Positions 35,740 to 45,985 of a stretch of 64,000 nt of DNA are shown here, one piece after another. Below the pieces are notes generated by a model. It was not told the origin of the DNA and ran no database searches. It saw nothing but the letters and a program-made list of their open reading frames with translations. Within the stretch, counting starts at the first letter, position 1; the number at the start of each line of letters is the position of its first letter. The translations under genes were made by a program, and so were the position numbers. This DNA comes from CAVSWT01 sp963777515 (GTDB lineage: Bacteria > Bacteroidota > Ignavibacteria > Ignavibacteriales > Ignavibacteriaceae): positions 1 to 64,000 of the forward strand of contig CAVZQU010000018.1 in NCBI GenBank assembly GCA_963777515.1, written 5' to 3'.

Positions 35740-36921
35740 ATGCGGAAAGTAGTAATTACAACTGCTAAAAGAACTCCTATTGGTTCATTTGGAGGAACAC
35801 TTTCTTCGTTGAGCGCGCCTCAGCTTGGCAGTATCGCAATCAAATCAATTATGGAAGATTCAAAAATTGATAAGAATATTATTGATGAAGTAATTATGGG
35901 AAATGTTTTAACTGCTGGATTGGGGCAAGCACCTGCAAGACAAGCGGCAATCTTTGCCGGACTTCCCAACAAAACAGAATGCTTAACAATAAATAAAATG
36001 TGTGGAAGTGGACTAAAGGCAGTAATGCTTGCACATCAAGCGATTCTATTAAATGATGCAGATATAGTTATTGCCGGTGGGCAGGAAAGTATGAGCAATG
36101 CCCCTTATATATTGCAAAAAGCAAGATTCGGTTATAAGATGGGTAACAATGAAATTGTTGATTCAATGGTTGTTGACGGGTTGTGGGATGTTTATAATAA
36201 TTTTCATATGGGTAGCTGTGCCGAAGATTGTGCAAGAAAATTCACTTTCTCAAGAGAACAACTTGATGAATTTGCAATTAATTCCTATAAAAAAGCTTTA
36301 GAAGCTCAAAAGAATAAAAAGTTCAAAGATGAAATTGTAAAAGTTCCGATTAAAACTAAAACCGGAGAGATTTTTATTGAAGATGATGAAGAGCCGACAA
36401 AAGTAAAGTTTGAAAAAATCCCGACTTTAAGGCCTGCATTTGAAAAAGATGGTATTGTGACCGCTGCAAATGCATCAAGTGTAAATGATGGTGCCGCTAC
36501 CTTACTCATTATGTCTGAAGAAAAGGCGAAAGAATTAAAGCTTGAACCATTAGTAGAAATAGTTGCCCAGAGTTCCGCTGCAAAAGCTCCAATTGAATTT
36601 ACTACTGCACCTGCAGATGCAATTTCTAAAGTACTTAAGAAAGCAAATATGAAAATTTCAGAAATTGATTTGTTTGAAATTAATGAAGCTTTTGCAGTTG
36701 TTTCACTTGCAGTAAATAAATTACTTGATATGGATGCTTCTAAAGTAAATGTAAATGGTGGTGCGGTGGCATTAGGACATCCAATAGGTGCAAGTGGTGC
36801 TAGAATATTAGTAACATTAATTCATGAAATGAAAAAGCAGAAATTAAAATATGGACTTGCTTCTCTTTGTATCGGCGGAGGAGAAGCATCTGCGGTAATA
36901 GTCAAAAATTATCAAGGTTAA
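35740..36921 (+). CDS. Acetyl-CoA C-acetyltransferase (thiolase)
   Basis: A 393-residue thiolase, the usual length. The nucleophile Cys is in TINKMCGSGLKAVMLA; the histidine motif is NEAFAVVSLA, GGAVALGHPIGASGARIL, and the second Cys is in CIGGGEAS. It condenses or splits acetoacetyl-CoA. It is directly followed by a 3-hydroxybutyryl-CoA dehydrogenase, so together they could run the C4 steps of butyrate/PHB-type metabolism or beta-oxidation. Confidence 0.92.
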   Translation: MRKVVITTAKRTPIGSFGGTLSSLSAPQLGSIAIKSIMEDSKIDKNIIDEVIMGNVLTAGLGQAPARQAAIFAGLPNKTECLTINKMCGSGLKAVMLAHQAILLNDADIVIAGGQESMSNAPYILQKARFGYKMGNNEIVDSMVVDGLWDVYNNFHMGSCAEDCARKFTFSREQLDEFAINSYKKALEAQKNKKFKDEIVKVPIKTKTGEIFIEDDEEPTKVKFEKIPTLRPAFEKDGIVTAANASSVNDGAATLLIMSEEKAKELKLEPLVEIVAQSSAAKAPIEFTTAPADAISKVLKKANMKISEIDLFEINEAFAVVSLAVNKLLDMDASKVNVNGGAVALGHPIGASGARILVTLIHEMKKQKLKYGLASLCIGGGEASAVIVKNYQG

Positions 36922-36929
36922 AAAGTAAT

Positions 36930-37778
36930 ATGGATATAAAAGAAGTATCTGTTATTGGCGGCGGAACAATGGGTAATGGTATTGCGCATGTTTTCGCCTT
37001 AAAGAAATTTAAAGTTAATCTTGTTGAAATGAATAAGGAATTGGCTGATAAAGCTATATCAACGATCAGTAAAAATATTGATAGACAAGTTAAAAAGGGG
37101 ATATTAACGCCTGAAGAAAAAGATAGAACTCTAGAAAATATTACTCCTATTATTGAAGTTAAAAATACCCCACCAGCAAGTGATTTAATTATAGAAGCAA
37201 TTTATGAGAATAGGGATGCTAAAATTAATTTATTCAATGTCTTAGAAGATATAATTAAAAAGGATTCTATTTTTGCATCTAATACTTCATCAATTTCAAT
37301 AACTGAACTAGCTCAAAATCATAGACCGGAAAAATTTATAGGTATGCACTTTATGAATCCTGTACCGGTTATGAAATTGGTCGAGATAATTCGTGGATAT
37401 TCAACAAGTGATGAAACCTATCAATATATAAGTGATTTATCTTTAAAGCTAGATAAAACACCTGTTGAAGTTTTTGATTATCCAGGATTTATCGCAAATA
37501 GGATTTTAATGCCAATGATAAATGAAGCAGTCTTTGCTTTGTTTGAAGGTGTTGCATCTGCAGAGGATATTGATACAGTTATGAAACTTGGAATGAATCA
37601 TCCAATGGGGCCTCTTACTTTAGCTGATTTTATAGGACTTGATGTTTGTCTAGCTATCTTAGAAGTATTATATAACGGATTTAATGATCCGAAGTATAGG
37701 CCATGTCCTTTATTGAAAAAGATGGTTGCTGCAAATAAATTAGGTAGAAAAACTGGGGAAGGATTCTTCAAATACTAA
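36930..37778 (+). CDS. hbd: 3-hydroxybutyryl-CoA dehydrogenase
   Basis: A 282-residue enzyme starting at the ATG at 36930, 8 bp after the thiolase stop; an in-frame longer start inside the thiolase gene is unlikely. The NAD site is VSVIGGGTMGNGIAHVFAL; the signature FIGMHFMNPVPVMKLVEIIRG and DYPGFIANRILMPMINEA are present, and GRKTGEGFFKY ends it. It reduces acetoacetyl-CoA to 3-hydroxybutyryl-CoA or the reverse. Confidence 0.93.
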   Translation: MDIKEVSVIGGGTMGNGIAHVFALKKFKVNLVEMNKELADKAISTISKNIDRQVKKGILTPEEKDRTLENITPIIEVKNTPPASDLIIEAIYENRDAKINLFNVLEDIIKKDSIFASNTSSISITELAQNHRPEKFIGMHFMNPVPVMKLVEIIRGYSTSDETYQYISDLSLKLDKTPVEVFDYPGFIANRILMPMINEAVFALFEGVASAEDIDTVMKLGMNHPMGPLTLADFIGLDVCLAILEVLYNGFNDPKYRPCPLLKKMVAANKLGRKTGEGFFKY

Positions 37779-37793
37779 CATTATAGATTTAAA

Positions 37794-39899
37794 TTGAAAG
37801 ATAAAAATAACAAACAATTCTTAAAATTATTTATAAAATCCCGTAACTTAAAAAGAGAAATTCAAAAAAAATTAGCAAAGCTCTCTTTACCGGATTATAC
37901 TACATTCACTATTTTTTCAGTAATAATAGGAATTATTGTTGGATTAGCAGCCGTATTTTTTCATGATTCTATTGAATTTTTCAACCGGATATTTTTTGAA
38001 CAAACGACTGAAGGACTTTTCTTTTTAGGTGCTGCTGCAGTTGTATTTATTCCGGCAATAGGTATGTTAATACAAGCAATAATGATAATAGCTGCACCGG
38101 AAACAGCAAAGCATAAAGGTGTTTCTGAGGTTATAAAAGCTGTTGCTTTAAGAGGGGGGTATATCCCCTTAAAAACAACACTTTTTCATTTTATTGCACC
38201 TGTGGTTTGTATTGGGTCCGGAGGTACAGTTGGCCCTGAGGGTCCCGCAGCACAATTAGGTGGGGGAGTTGCAAGCCGTTTAGGAAGCTTTCTAAGCTTA
38301 TCCGACGAAAGAATAAGAATATTTACTGCAGCTGGTGCAGGAGCTGCAATATCAGCAATTTTTAATTCTCCCTTAGGTGGTGTTTTTTTTGCTCTAGAAA
38401 TAATCCTGTTAAATGATTTTCACACTCCAACATTTTCCGCTTTGATTCTAGCTTCAGTAACTGCAAGTGCTGTTTCAAGAATTCTTTTAGGGAATGAATC
38501 TGTATTTAAATTTCATCTTGCCGGTCCAATAAATTATTCTCATTTGTATTTGTTTGCCATTCTTGGAGTTTTCTCAGGATTACTCTCAGTTTTATTTATA
38601 AGATACTCTAATCAAGTCCAAATATTTTTTAGAAATAGAATATACAGCAAAAAATTCCCACAATGGGCTGTGATGATAGCTGTAGGCCTTTTAGTTGGAA
38701 TTAGCGGCTATTTTTACAAAGAAATATTTGGGATAGGTTATTGGGCAATAAATGAAATATTAGCAAGTTCAGTAGCCTGGCATGTAGTTTTGGTTTTACT
38801 AGTCTTAAAATTCATTTTAGTCCCGTTGATTTTATATTCTGGAGGTTTTGGTGGTTTATTTGCTCCGTCATTGTATATCGGAGCATGCTTCGGTTATCTA
38901 TTTGCCTTAGTAGTCAATTCAGTATGGGGATTGAATATAGATACAACAACAATGGTTCTAGTTGGAATGGGTGCGATGCTTGGCGGAATAAATACTATAC
39001 CTATTTCAGCAATATTAATTATATTTGAGATGACTCAGAACTATTCGTTTATACTTCCATTAATGCTTGCAGTAATTATCAGTACCATGTTTGTACAAAT
39101 AGCATTACGTGGTTCAGTTCAAGAGAAACATTTAGAAGCTGAAGGATTTAAACTATCTGAAAGTCGTGAAGCCAATATTCTTAAATCTGTTTTTGTAGAT
39201 GATGTGGATTTAGAAAAAATAGATCTAATCAACGAAGAAATGGGTTTACCTCAATTAATGGGAAAATTGATTGAAAGCCCTAATAGTTCCTTTTATACAG
39301 TAAATAATCAAGGTGAATTATCCGGGATCATTACGGAAAATGAATTGCGCCCAATTATAACAGAATATGAAATAGTTAAAGACGTTATTGTAGCTAGAGA
39401 TATTGCTAACCCATCAATTACTACAGTCAAAGCCGATGATGATTTAGATTTTGTTTTAAATCTGTTCGGAAAATTAAATTTGGACCAATTTCCAGTTGTT
39501 AGTTCTAATGACGCTAAGGAAGTTCTAGGTGCAATCACAAGACAAAAAGTATTATCAGTATATAACCGTGAGACCCTAAAAGAAAATTTAGCCAGTGGTT
39601 TAGCAAAAGAATTAAAGACATTGGATAAATCTAAGCCGACAAAAGTAGCTGCCGGATATTCGATTATAGAAGTTCATGTTCCTAATATCTTCTTAGGAAA
39701 AACTTTAGCAGAACTTAAAATAAGAAATAATTATGGTTTAGAAGTACTTATGATTAAGCAAATTAAAGATATATTTGATGAGAAAAGCGAACCAAACATA
39801 TTAACACCGGATCCGAATTATAAATTAAAAACATCAGATAAACTAGTTGTGTTTGGGAATGATGAAAAGTTGGAAAACTTCATAAATAAAATACATTAA
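37794..39899 (+). CDS. CLC family chloride channel/antiporter with CBS and RCK-C domains
   Basis: A 701-residue protein starting with TTG. Residues about 30-445 form the CLC membrane part, with the ion-pathway motif GSGGTVGPEGPAAQLGGG (the gating Glu is in GPEGP) and NSPLGGVFFALE. Then come two CBS motifs (about 480-600) and a C-terminal RCK_C/TrkA-C domain (FLGKTLAELKIRNNYGLEV, then LKTSDKLVVFGNDEKL). The gating glutamate suggests that H+/Cl- exchange is possible. The TrkA-C fusion would add nucleotide or ligand sensing. Confidence 0.9.
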   Translation: MKDKNNKQFLKLFIKSRNLKREIQKKLAKLSLPDYTTFTIFSVIIGIIVGLAAVFFHDSIEFFNRIFFEQTTEGLFFLGAAAVVFIPAIGMLIQAIMIIAAPETAKHKGVSEVIKAVALRGGYIPLKTTLFHFIAPVVCIGSGGTVGPEGPAAQLGGGVASRLGSFLSLSDERIRIFTAAGAGAAISAIFNSPLGGVFFALEIILLNDFHTPTFSALILASVTASAVSRILLGNESVFKFHLAGPINYSHLYLFAILGVFSGLLSVLFIRYSNQVQIFFRNRIYSKKFPQWAVMIAVGLLVGISGYFYKEIFGIGYWAINEILASSVAWHVVLVLLVLKFILVPLILYSGGFGGLFAPSLYIGACFGYLFALVVNSVWGLNIDTTTMVLVGMGAMLGGINTIPISAILIIFEMTQNYSFILPLMLAVIISTMFVQIALRGSVQEKHLEAEGFKLSESREANILKSVFVDDVDLEKIDLINEEMGLPQLMGKLIESPNSSFYTVNNQGELSGIITENELRPIITEYEIVKDVIVARDIANPSITTVKADDDLDFVLNLFGKLNLDQFPVVSSNDAKEVLGAITRQKVLSVYNRETLKENLASGLAKELKTLDKSKPTKVAAGYSIIEVHVPNIFLGKTLAELKIRNNYGLEVLMIKQIKDIFDEKSEPNILTPDPNYKLKTSDKLVVFGNDEKLENFINKIH

Positions 39900-39956
39900 G
39901 AATAAAAACCAAGTATGTCCGATAATGTATATTATGTAAACTATTAAATTCTCATT

Positions 39957-40163
39957 TTATAATTGTCCTGAAAACTTTAAGTAAAGATAAATAACCGCAA
40001 TAATATATATCCCCCAAATAGCTGGGTTTCTTTTTTTTCTAACTGCCTTTCTTTGCCGACTAAACCCTAACTTTTTTTTCCTTTTTTCTTTTTCGTCAGT
40101 TTCAGGTTTATAAAACCTTGGAGGATAATCGAATACTCTATGACGCGGACTTTTCATGAACAT
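39957..40163 (-). CDS. Small basic protein with C-terminal membrane helix
   Basis: A 68-residue protein. The N-terminal part is basic and proline-rich (SPRHRVFDYPPRFYKPE), the middle is lysine/arginine-rich, and the end is one membrane helix (WGIYIIAVIYLYLKF). I do not recognise a function. It lies 16 bp downstream of ftsY on the same strand and may be translated with it. An ATG at 40157 is an equally possible start. Confidence 0.6.
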   Translation of the reverse strand: MFMKSPRHRVFDYPPRFYKPETDEKEKRKKKLGFSRQRKAVRKKRNPAIWGIYIIAVIYLYLKFSGQL

Positions 40164-40179
40164 ATTAAAATCTCAAATG

Positions 40180-41145
40180 TTAATTAGTTCCTTGTGTAGA
40201 GTTCGTCTCTGAAAATAATGCCGATACAAACAACTTAGAATCGAAAGTCTGTAAATCATCGATACTTTCACCAATTCCAATATATTTAACAGGGATCTTT
40301 TGCTTTGAGCAAATCTGAAAAATAGCACCGCCTTTGGCAGTTCCATCTAATTTAGTAATTATTAGCCCCGATATATCAGTCACTTTTGAAAACTCTTGTG
40401 CTTGTATTAATGCATTCTGTCCGGTATTGCCATCCAATACTAAATAAGTTTCATTGGGAGCATAGTCTAGTAATTTATTTATTACTCTTTTTATCTTGTG
40501 AAGCTCGTCCATCAAATTTACTTTATTGTGAAGTCTACCTGCAGTATCAATCAATACGATATCATACTTTTCTTTGATTGCTTTCTGAACTGTCTCAAAT
40601 GCTACGGCAGAAGGATCGGAACCCTTACTTTTCTGAATAATATCTACACCAGCCCTTTTAGCCCAAATATCAAGCTGCTCATTTGCAGCTGCTCTAAAAG
40701 TATCAGCGGCACCTACAATTACATTTAATCCGCTCTTCTTATAATTGTTAGCTAATTTTCCTATTGTTGTGGTCTTCCCTGCTCCGTTAATTCCAACAAC
40801 TAGAATTACATATGGCTTATATTTCTCTAAGTTGACTGCAGTATGTTCTGAATTCCCGCTTTCATCAAAAACTTTTTCCAATTCTTTTTTAACATAATCA
40901 ACAAGCTTAATATTTTCACGGTTCTTTTCTGATTTATAAGTTTGCCTTGCCTGCTCAATTATTTTTTCAGAAATATCAAAGCCAATATCGGATGTTACTA
41001 AAATTTCCTCTAGCTCATCAAGAGTTTTGTCATCCACGACAGCTTTACCGGTAATTGCCTCATTAATTGAATTAACAATTTTATTCCTGGTTTTGGCTAA
41101 CCCGTTTTTTAGTTTATCAAAATTTATATTTTCAAATAGATTCAT
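40180..41145 (-). CDS. ftsY: Signal recognition particle receptor FtsY
   Basis: A 321-residue SRP GTPase, with a short N-terminal region rather than a long acidic A domain. The N domain is LKNGLAKTRNKIVNSINEAI; the GTPase motifs are GINGAGKTTTIGKLANNY (P-loop), GAADTFRAAANEQL, IDTAGRLHNK and ITKLDGTAKGG. It docks ribosome-SRP complexes at the membrane. It overlaps the pgsA gene upstream by 14 bp. Confidence 0.96.
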   Translation of the reverse strand: MNLFENINFDKLKNGLAKTRNKIVNSINEAITGKAVVDDKTLDELEEILVTSDIGFDISEKIIEQARQTYKSEKNRENIKLVDYVKKELEKVFDESGNSEHTAVNLEKYKPYVILVVGINGAGKTTTIGKLANNYKKSGLNVIVGAADTFRAAANEQLDIWAKRAGVDIIQKSKGSDPSAVAFETVQKAIKEKYDIVLIDTAGRLHNKVNLMDELHKIKRVINKLLDYAPNETYLVLDGNTGQNALIQAQEFSKVTDISGLIITKLDGTAKGGAIFQICSKQKIPVKYIGIGESIDDLQTFDSKLFVSALFSETNSTQGTN

Positions 41146-41704
41146 GTTCTTTTTGCTTTATAAATTCTTTTGCTCTAATTGTATAACCAATTAGAGAAAT
41201 AAAAATTAATATTATGCTTAATCCATATATCATTTTAAAAATTATAGTTGTAGTGTCAACTCGAAGTATAAATAATAAAATTACAATGCTTATATTGATT
41301 ACTGTTATTTTGCCAAGCATATTTGAAGGAAGAACTCTTTTAATTCTCTTAGTGATAAAAATGCCGCCAATAAATATCAAAACATCTCTACCGACAACCA
41401 TAAAGAAATAATATTCCGGGATGATTCCAATCAAATAGAGCTTAACAATAATTACTGCAACAACAAATTTGTCTGCCAAAGGGTCAACAATTTTACCAAG
41501 CTCAGTAACCTCATTAAATTTGCGGGCAAGATACCCGTCAAGTATATCCGTTAATGCTGCAAATATGCATAGTGCAAATGCAAAATATCTTGCTTTAGGA
41601 ATGTTGAAATTATCCAATAAAAACCAAAATGGAATTACCAGAAGCAGTCTAAGAAAACTTAATAAATTTGATTTAGTATATATTTCTTTTGGATTAATTA
41701 TCAT
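41132..41704 (-). CDS. pgsA: CDP-diacylglycerol-glycerol-3-phosphate 3-phosphatidyltransferase
   Basis: A 190-residue membrane enzyme with the CDP-alcohol phosphatidyltransferase motif DGYLARKFNEVTELGKIVDPLADK: D-G-x2-A-R-x8-G-x3-D-x3-D. The start is a short basic piece, then about five hydrophobic segments. It makes phosphatidylglycerol-phosphate, the first step to phosphatidylglycerol. It overlaps the protease gene by 4 bp and ftsY by 14 bp, so it is in the middle of an operon. Confidence 0.92.
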   Translation of the reverse strand: MIINPKEIYTKSNLLSFLRLLLVIPFWFLLDNFNIPKARYFAFALCIFAALTDILDGYLARKFNEVTELGKIVDPLADKFVVAVIIVKLYLIGIIPEYYFFMVVGRDVLIFIGGIFITKRIKRVLPSNMLGKITVINISIVILLFILRVDTTTIIFKMIYGLSIILIFISLIGYTIRAKEFIKQKEHESI

Positions 41705-44700
41705 TTTATAACTGCAAATTTACCAAGTTTTTCTTCAACCTCATTATTATTATCATCCAATCTAACAATTCTATAAATATAAATACCACTGTTTATTTCG
41801 TTTCCATTTTTATCTTTCAAATTAAAATCAACACCGCCATCACCATTTGTTTCTTCAATTTCATTTACCTGTTCGCCGGATAGTTTAAATATAATAATTT
41901 TTGCCCTTTTCGGAAGATTGGCAAAAGTTAATTTTTTAATTCCTTCATTTATTCGCGCAGGATTGGGATAAACATATACATTGGATAAATTTTCTGCATA
42001 ATCTGTAAGAATAATGTAACTGCCTGCGCCGGAATTTATTTTAATATTTCCGGAAGAAGCTGAAGAAAAAATATTTGTAAGCTTTAATCGATACTCCTTC
42101 CCCACTGCGCCAACAGGTTTTGATTTGTCAAGAAAAAGATAAATTGTTTTTTTATCGGAAGGATCGAATTCAATTCTTGAAACATTATTTTCTGGGTTGA
42201 ATTCATAATTGTTAATATTTGTTGCTGATACTTCGTTCACATCAAGATTGAAAGTTACTTTGATTTCAAATGAATTTAGAATAGCGTGTGAAACAACATA
42301 GAATTGACTTTCAGTTATGGTAGAATCTACAATAAAATTTATTGTATCAGCAAGAATTGGAGAACCGTAAAAGTCCTTTAATTTATTTATAATTAATTTA
42401 TGATCACTTACAGGCAAATTAGTCTTAAACGTAAGTAAGTATGAATTCTGGGAGGCAGCGGATATTGAATTAGGATAACCAAAATTCATAACTTGAAAGG
42501 ATTGGAGATTCTCAATTGTATTATTAACTAATTCTGAAAATGTCACTAATAATGTTGAACGAGATTGGTTTTTAATACTCGTGACAAAGGCTGGCTGATG
42601 AGAATATACTTTTATTGTTGAAGTTAAATCTGATAATCCATTTTGTTTAGCTTGATCGAAAGACTGCAACTTATAATAATAATACTTTTTATTATCAACA
42701 TTTGAATCTACATAAAATGATTGATTAGTAGAATCCACTAAATTAATTGTCTGCTCAAATACTCCTTTATATATATAATATTTTTGTCCGGAACCGTTCC
42801 ATCCAATTCTTATTTTTGAAGAATCTATGCTATATCCAGAGATATTTGTTGGAATTAAAGCTTTGTTAGATTCAGCAAACTCATAAAATTTAAATCCTTC
42901 AGGTGTTTGCAGTCCAATTTCAGTTACTCCATTTTTATTTAAATCTCCAGCAAAAATATTTTCAGTATTTATTCCTTCTTTAAAAGAAAACAATATCTCC
43001 GCTATCTGAATTGCTTTTTATAATATATAGATACGGAAAAATATTTAAAACTAATTCATCTTTTCCATCATTATCAACATCAACAAACCTAAGGGATTGA
43101 TAAACTTTATTGAAATTAAATCCGGCAAATTCTGCTGACTGATCCAAAAACAATTTTTCGTAAATAATATTTGGCTGACCATTTTTAAAATTTAAAATCT
43201 TTAGCCAAAAATTGGGTGCTATACTATTGGTTTGAAAAAGCACTGCAATTTCATCTATTCCATCGCCGTTAAAATCACCGGAAGAAATTATATTATTAGA
43301 GCTTGTTTCAAATAGTTGAGTTATTAAGCTGTCCCCTCTTTCGAAATGAAGAGGATTTTTCAATATTTTATAACTTATTAAATCGCCATCAAAATCAACC
43401 ATCCAAATTTCTTTTATTCCATCTCCATTCAGATCGGCGACTGTAAAAGACTTTAAGCCAAATTTATTTGCATTTTCACCACTTGCACTTGAATCAAAAG
43501 CAGAAATAAAAGAGTAATTTTGCAGTGAATCTATTTTTGTGATTGAAAGATTATCATTCACTCTCCAAACAGTAGGAGCAGAGTTATAATAGTTGCTTAA
43601 TATTTCAGTTTTCCCGTCTCCATTAAAATCCATTGCGAGAGCTGGATAAAATGAAGTGTCATTTGAAAGATTTACTGTTAACTTATTTGTCAAATTAAAA
43701 GTTGAAGCTTGATTTTGTTCATCAATATAGCTTGAAGGATATAGAATTGATATTAGATCCTCCTTGCCATTATTATTGAGATCGCCGGCATAAATGGGAA
43801 TTTTATTTTTAATGGAATTATTTTGAATTAAAGAATCATTCAAATAATAATACAAAGTGTAATTCACTTTTGAGCTGTCGGAATTTTGTGTATTATCAAA
43901 TAATACTTCGTTAGAATTATTAGATAAAAAATTTACCGGATCTATAAAAATAGTTCCTTTTTGCAAACTATATGGCAGTTCTTTATATGGAATTATTGAT
44001 GGCACATCATCAGTTTTAAATTGGAAATAACTTTTCCCATCTTTTAAGTCTGTAGTTATTCCTGCTAAATTTTCTGCTTCAAAATATATATCGTAGGTTG
44101 TATTAGGCTCAATTAATTGTTTTGGGATAAATCCATAATGAAGCTGCTTAACAAATTCATTATTTGTACTAAATCCATCCAATGTCACATAATTAAATTT
44201 TTGATCTCCAACTTTTCTATAAAACATTTTTGTAATAGACTTTTGACTTGTATAAAGTTCTCCAACGATTGTAGACTTATCTCCATAATAAACCGGTCCT
44301 ACTCCCACAAGTTCAACTTCAGGTGCAGTGCGCTCAATATAAAAGTTTATTCTTTCTTCAGTTGTATTGCCGTTATTCATTTGAACAAGAAGTCTTAATG
44401 TATAAGCATCTTCTGTTAATCCTTTTAAATCCAATTTGTAAGAGTTTTCATTATACACTTGATATTTAATATTTGTAAGTAATGATGTCCATTGTACGGG
44501 CATTAGACCATTACCTAACATTAAACTATAATTAACAAAGTAAGGCGACATTATAGTTAAATTAATATTTAAAGTATCTTTATTTGTAGAAAAATCTTGC
44601 GAGGGATAATTTATTTTTATTTTGGCCGGTGCAAGTGTACTTAATGCTTTATATAAATTTAATCTGCCAGCACCGCTTCGAATATCCCAGCCGGTTTCGC

Positions 44701-45985
44701 CAACATCATCACAAGTAGATTTTATAATTTGCTTAACCTCTTCATTAGTAAAATTGCCAAGAGATAAGATTAATCCCGCTGCTGCAGAAACATGAGGAGC
44801 AGAAAAAGAAGTTCCACTATATTCATTATACTTTCCATTTAAATCAGTAGTAAGAATATCAGTTCCAGGGGCAACTAAATCTAATGTGGAGCCATAGGTT
44901 CCCGTTAAAAAATCTTCTTTAGTTGAATTGCCAACAGAAATAACTTCTGGATAACCTGACGGATAATGAAGCTCGGTATTATTTGTATTGCCAGAACTAC
45001 CGACAAGCACCACATTCTTAGAATAAGCGTATCTTAGAACATCTCGCAGCACATAAGAAAAAGAATTATCTCCAAAACTCATGTTAATTACTTTTGCGCC
45101 CATCTTAACAGCATAAAGTATTGCAGCAGCCGCATCATCTTCTTCCCCATTCCCGCTGTTATCAAAAGCTCTCAAATTTAATATTGTTGCATTTGGATCT
45201 ATACCGGATATTCCACTGATATTATTTGATTCGGCTCCAATTACGCCTGCTACAGCAGTTCCATGAAATCCAGCATTACCAGGAATCGGGTCAAAAGGAT
45301 AGTTATCCCAGTTAAGGAAATCCCCGCCTATAGTATCAAATGGAAAGCCAACACGATCGACAAAATCCCATCCTTGCCAATCATCGATAAATCCATTCCC
45401 ATCATCATCAATTCCATTGGTTCGTTTATCATTTCCATTTTGGTCCGTTCCCATTTCACCTTTGTTATGCCAGATATGATTTTTTAAATCCGGATGTAAA
45501 AAATCAATTCCAGTATCAATTACTCCTATAATAATTGAATCCGAACCTTGAGAAATATTCCAGGCATTAAAAGCTTCTATTTTTCCCAGTGCCCATTGTT
45601 CACTTAGTAAACTGTCATTCGGAGTGTATTCAACCTTATAAGTATGCGATGGCTCTATATATTCGATTGAAGAATCATCTTTGAATAGTTGTGAAAAGTC
45701 TCCTTCAGACATGGTAATATTTGTTTGTACTTTTACTATTCTTGATAAATTAACATCTTCCTCACCCAAATCTTTAGCAAAATGACTTACTTCAGTTTTC
45801 AAATTTAGTGGTTTGCCTAATCCTTGAAGTGCAGTTTGAGGAATAATAGATTGTGTTTGGATTATATTTTGAATAGCATCCTTATCAACATCATTTTTGT
45901 ACTTAATAAAAAAGGTTGATTGAGAATAAATAATGTTTGTAGTAAATATAGAAATTAGAAAAAGCTTTAAAAGCTTAAACTTCAT
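41701..45985 (-). CDS. Subtilisin-like S8 protease with repeat domains and type IX sorting domain (frame interrupted near 42990)
   Basis: The joined protein is about 1,425 residues, secreted (signal peptide LLKLFLISIFTTNIIYS). The subtilisin triad is complete: Asp in VIGVIDTGIDFLHPDL, His in GFHGTAVAGVIGAES and Ser in GTSFSAPHVSAAAG. Later there are repeated calcium-type motifs like DFNGDGKTE, DLNGDGIKEI and DVDNDGKDEL (FG-GAP/VCBS-like, typical of integrin-like repeats), an Fn3-like region, and a C-terminal type IX domain (NVYVYPNPARI to the end). The first frame ends at 42980; the second runs 42993-41701. Removing one T in a T run near 42988 joins them. It overlaps purF by 11 bp and pgsA by 4 bp. 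Confidence 0.83.

Noticed and set aside
41701..42993. Separate 430-residue protein downstream of the S8 protease
   Set aside because: It starts in the middle of an FG-GAP repeat series, has no signal peptide, and carries the type IX sorting domain that the protease needs; one extra T explains the split.
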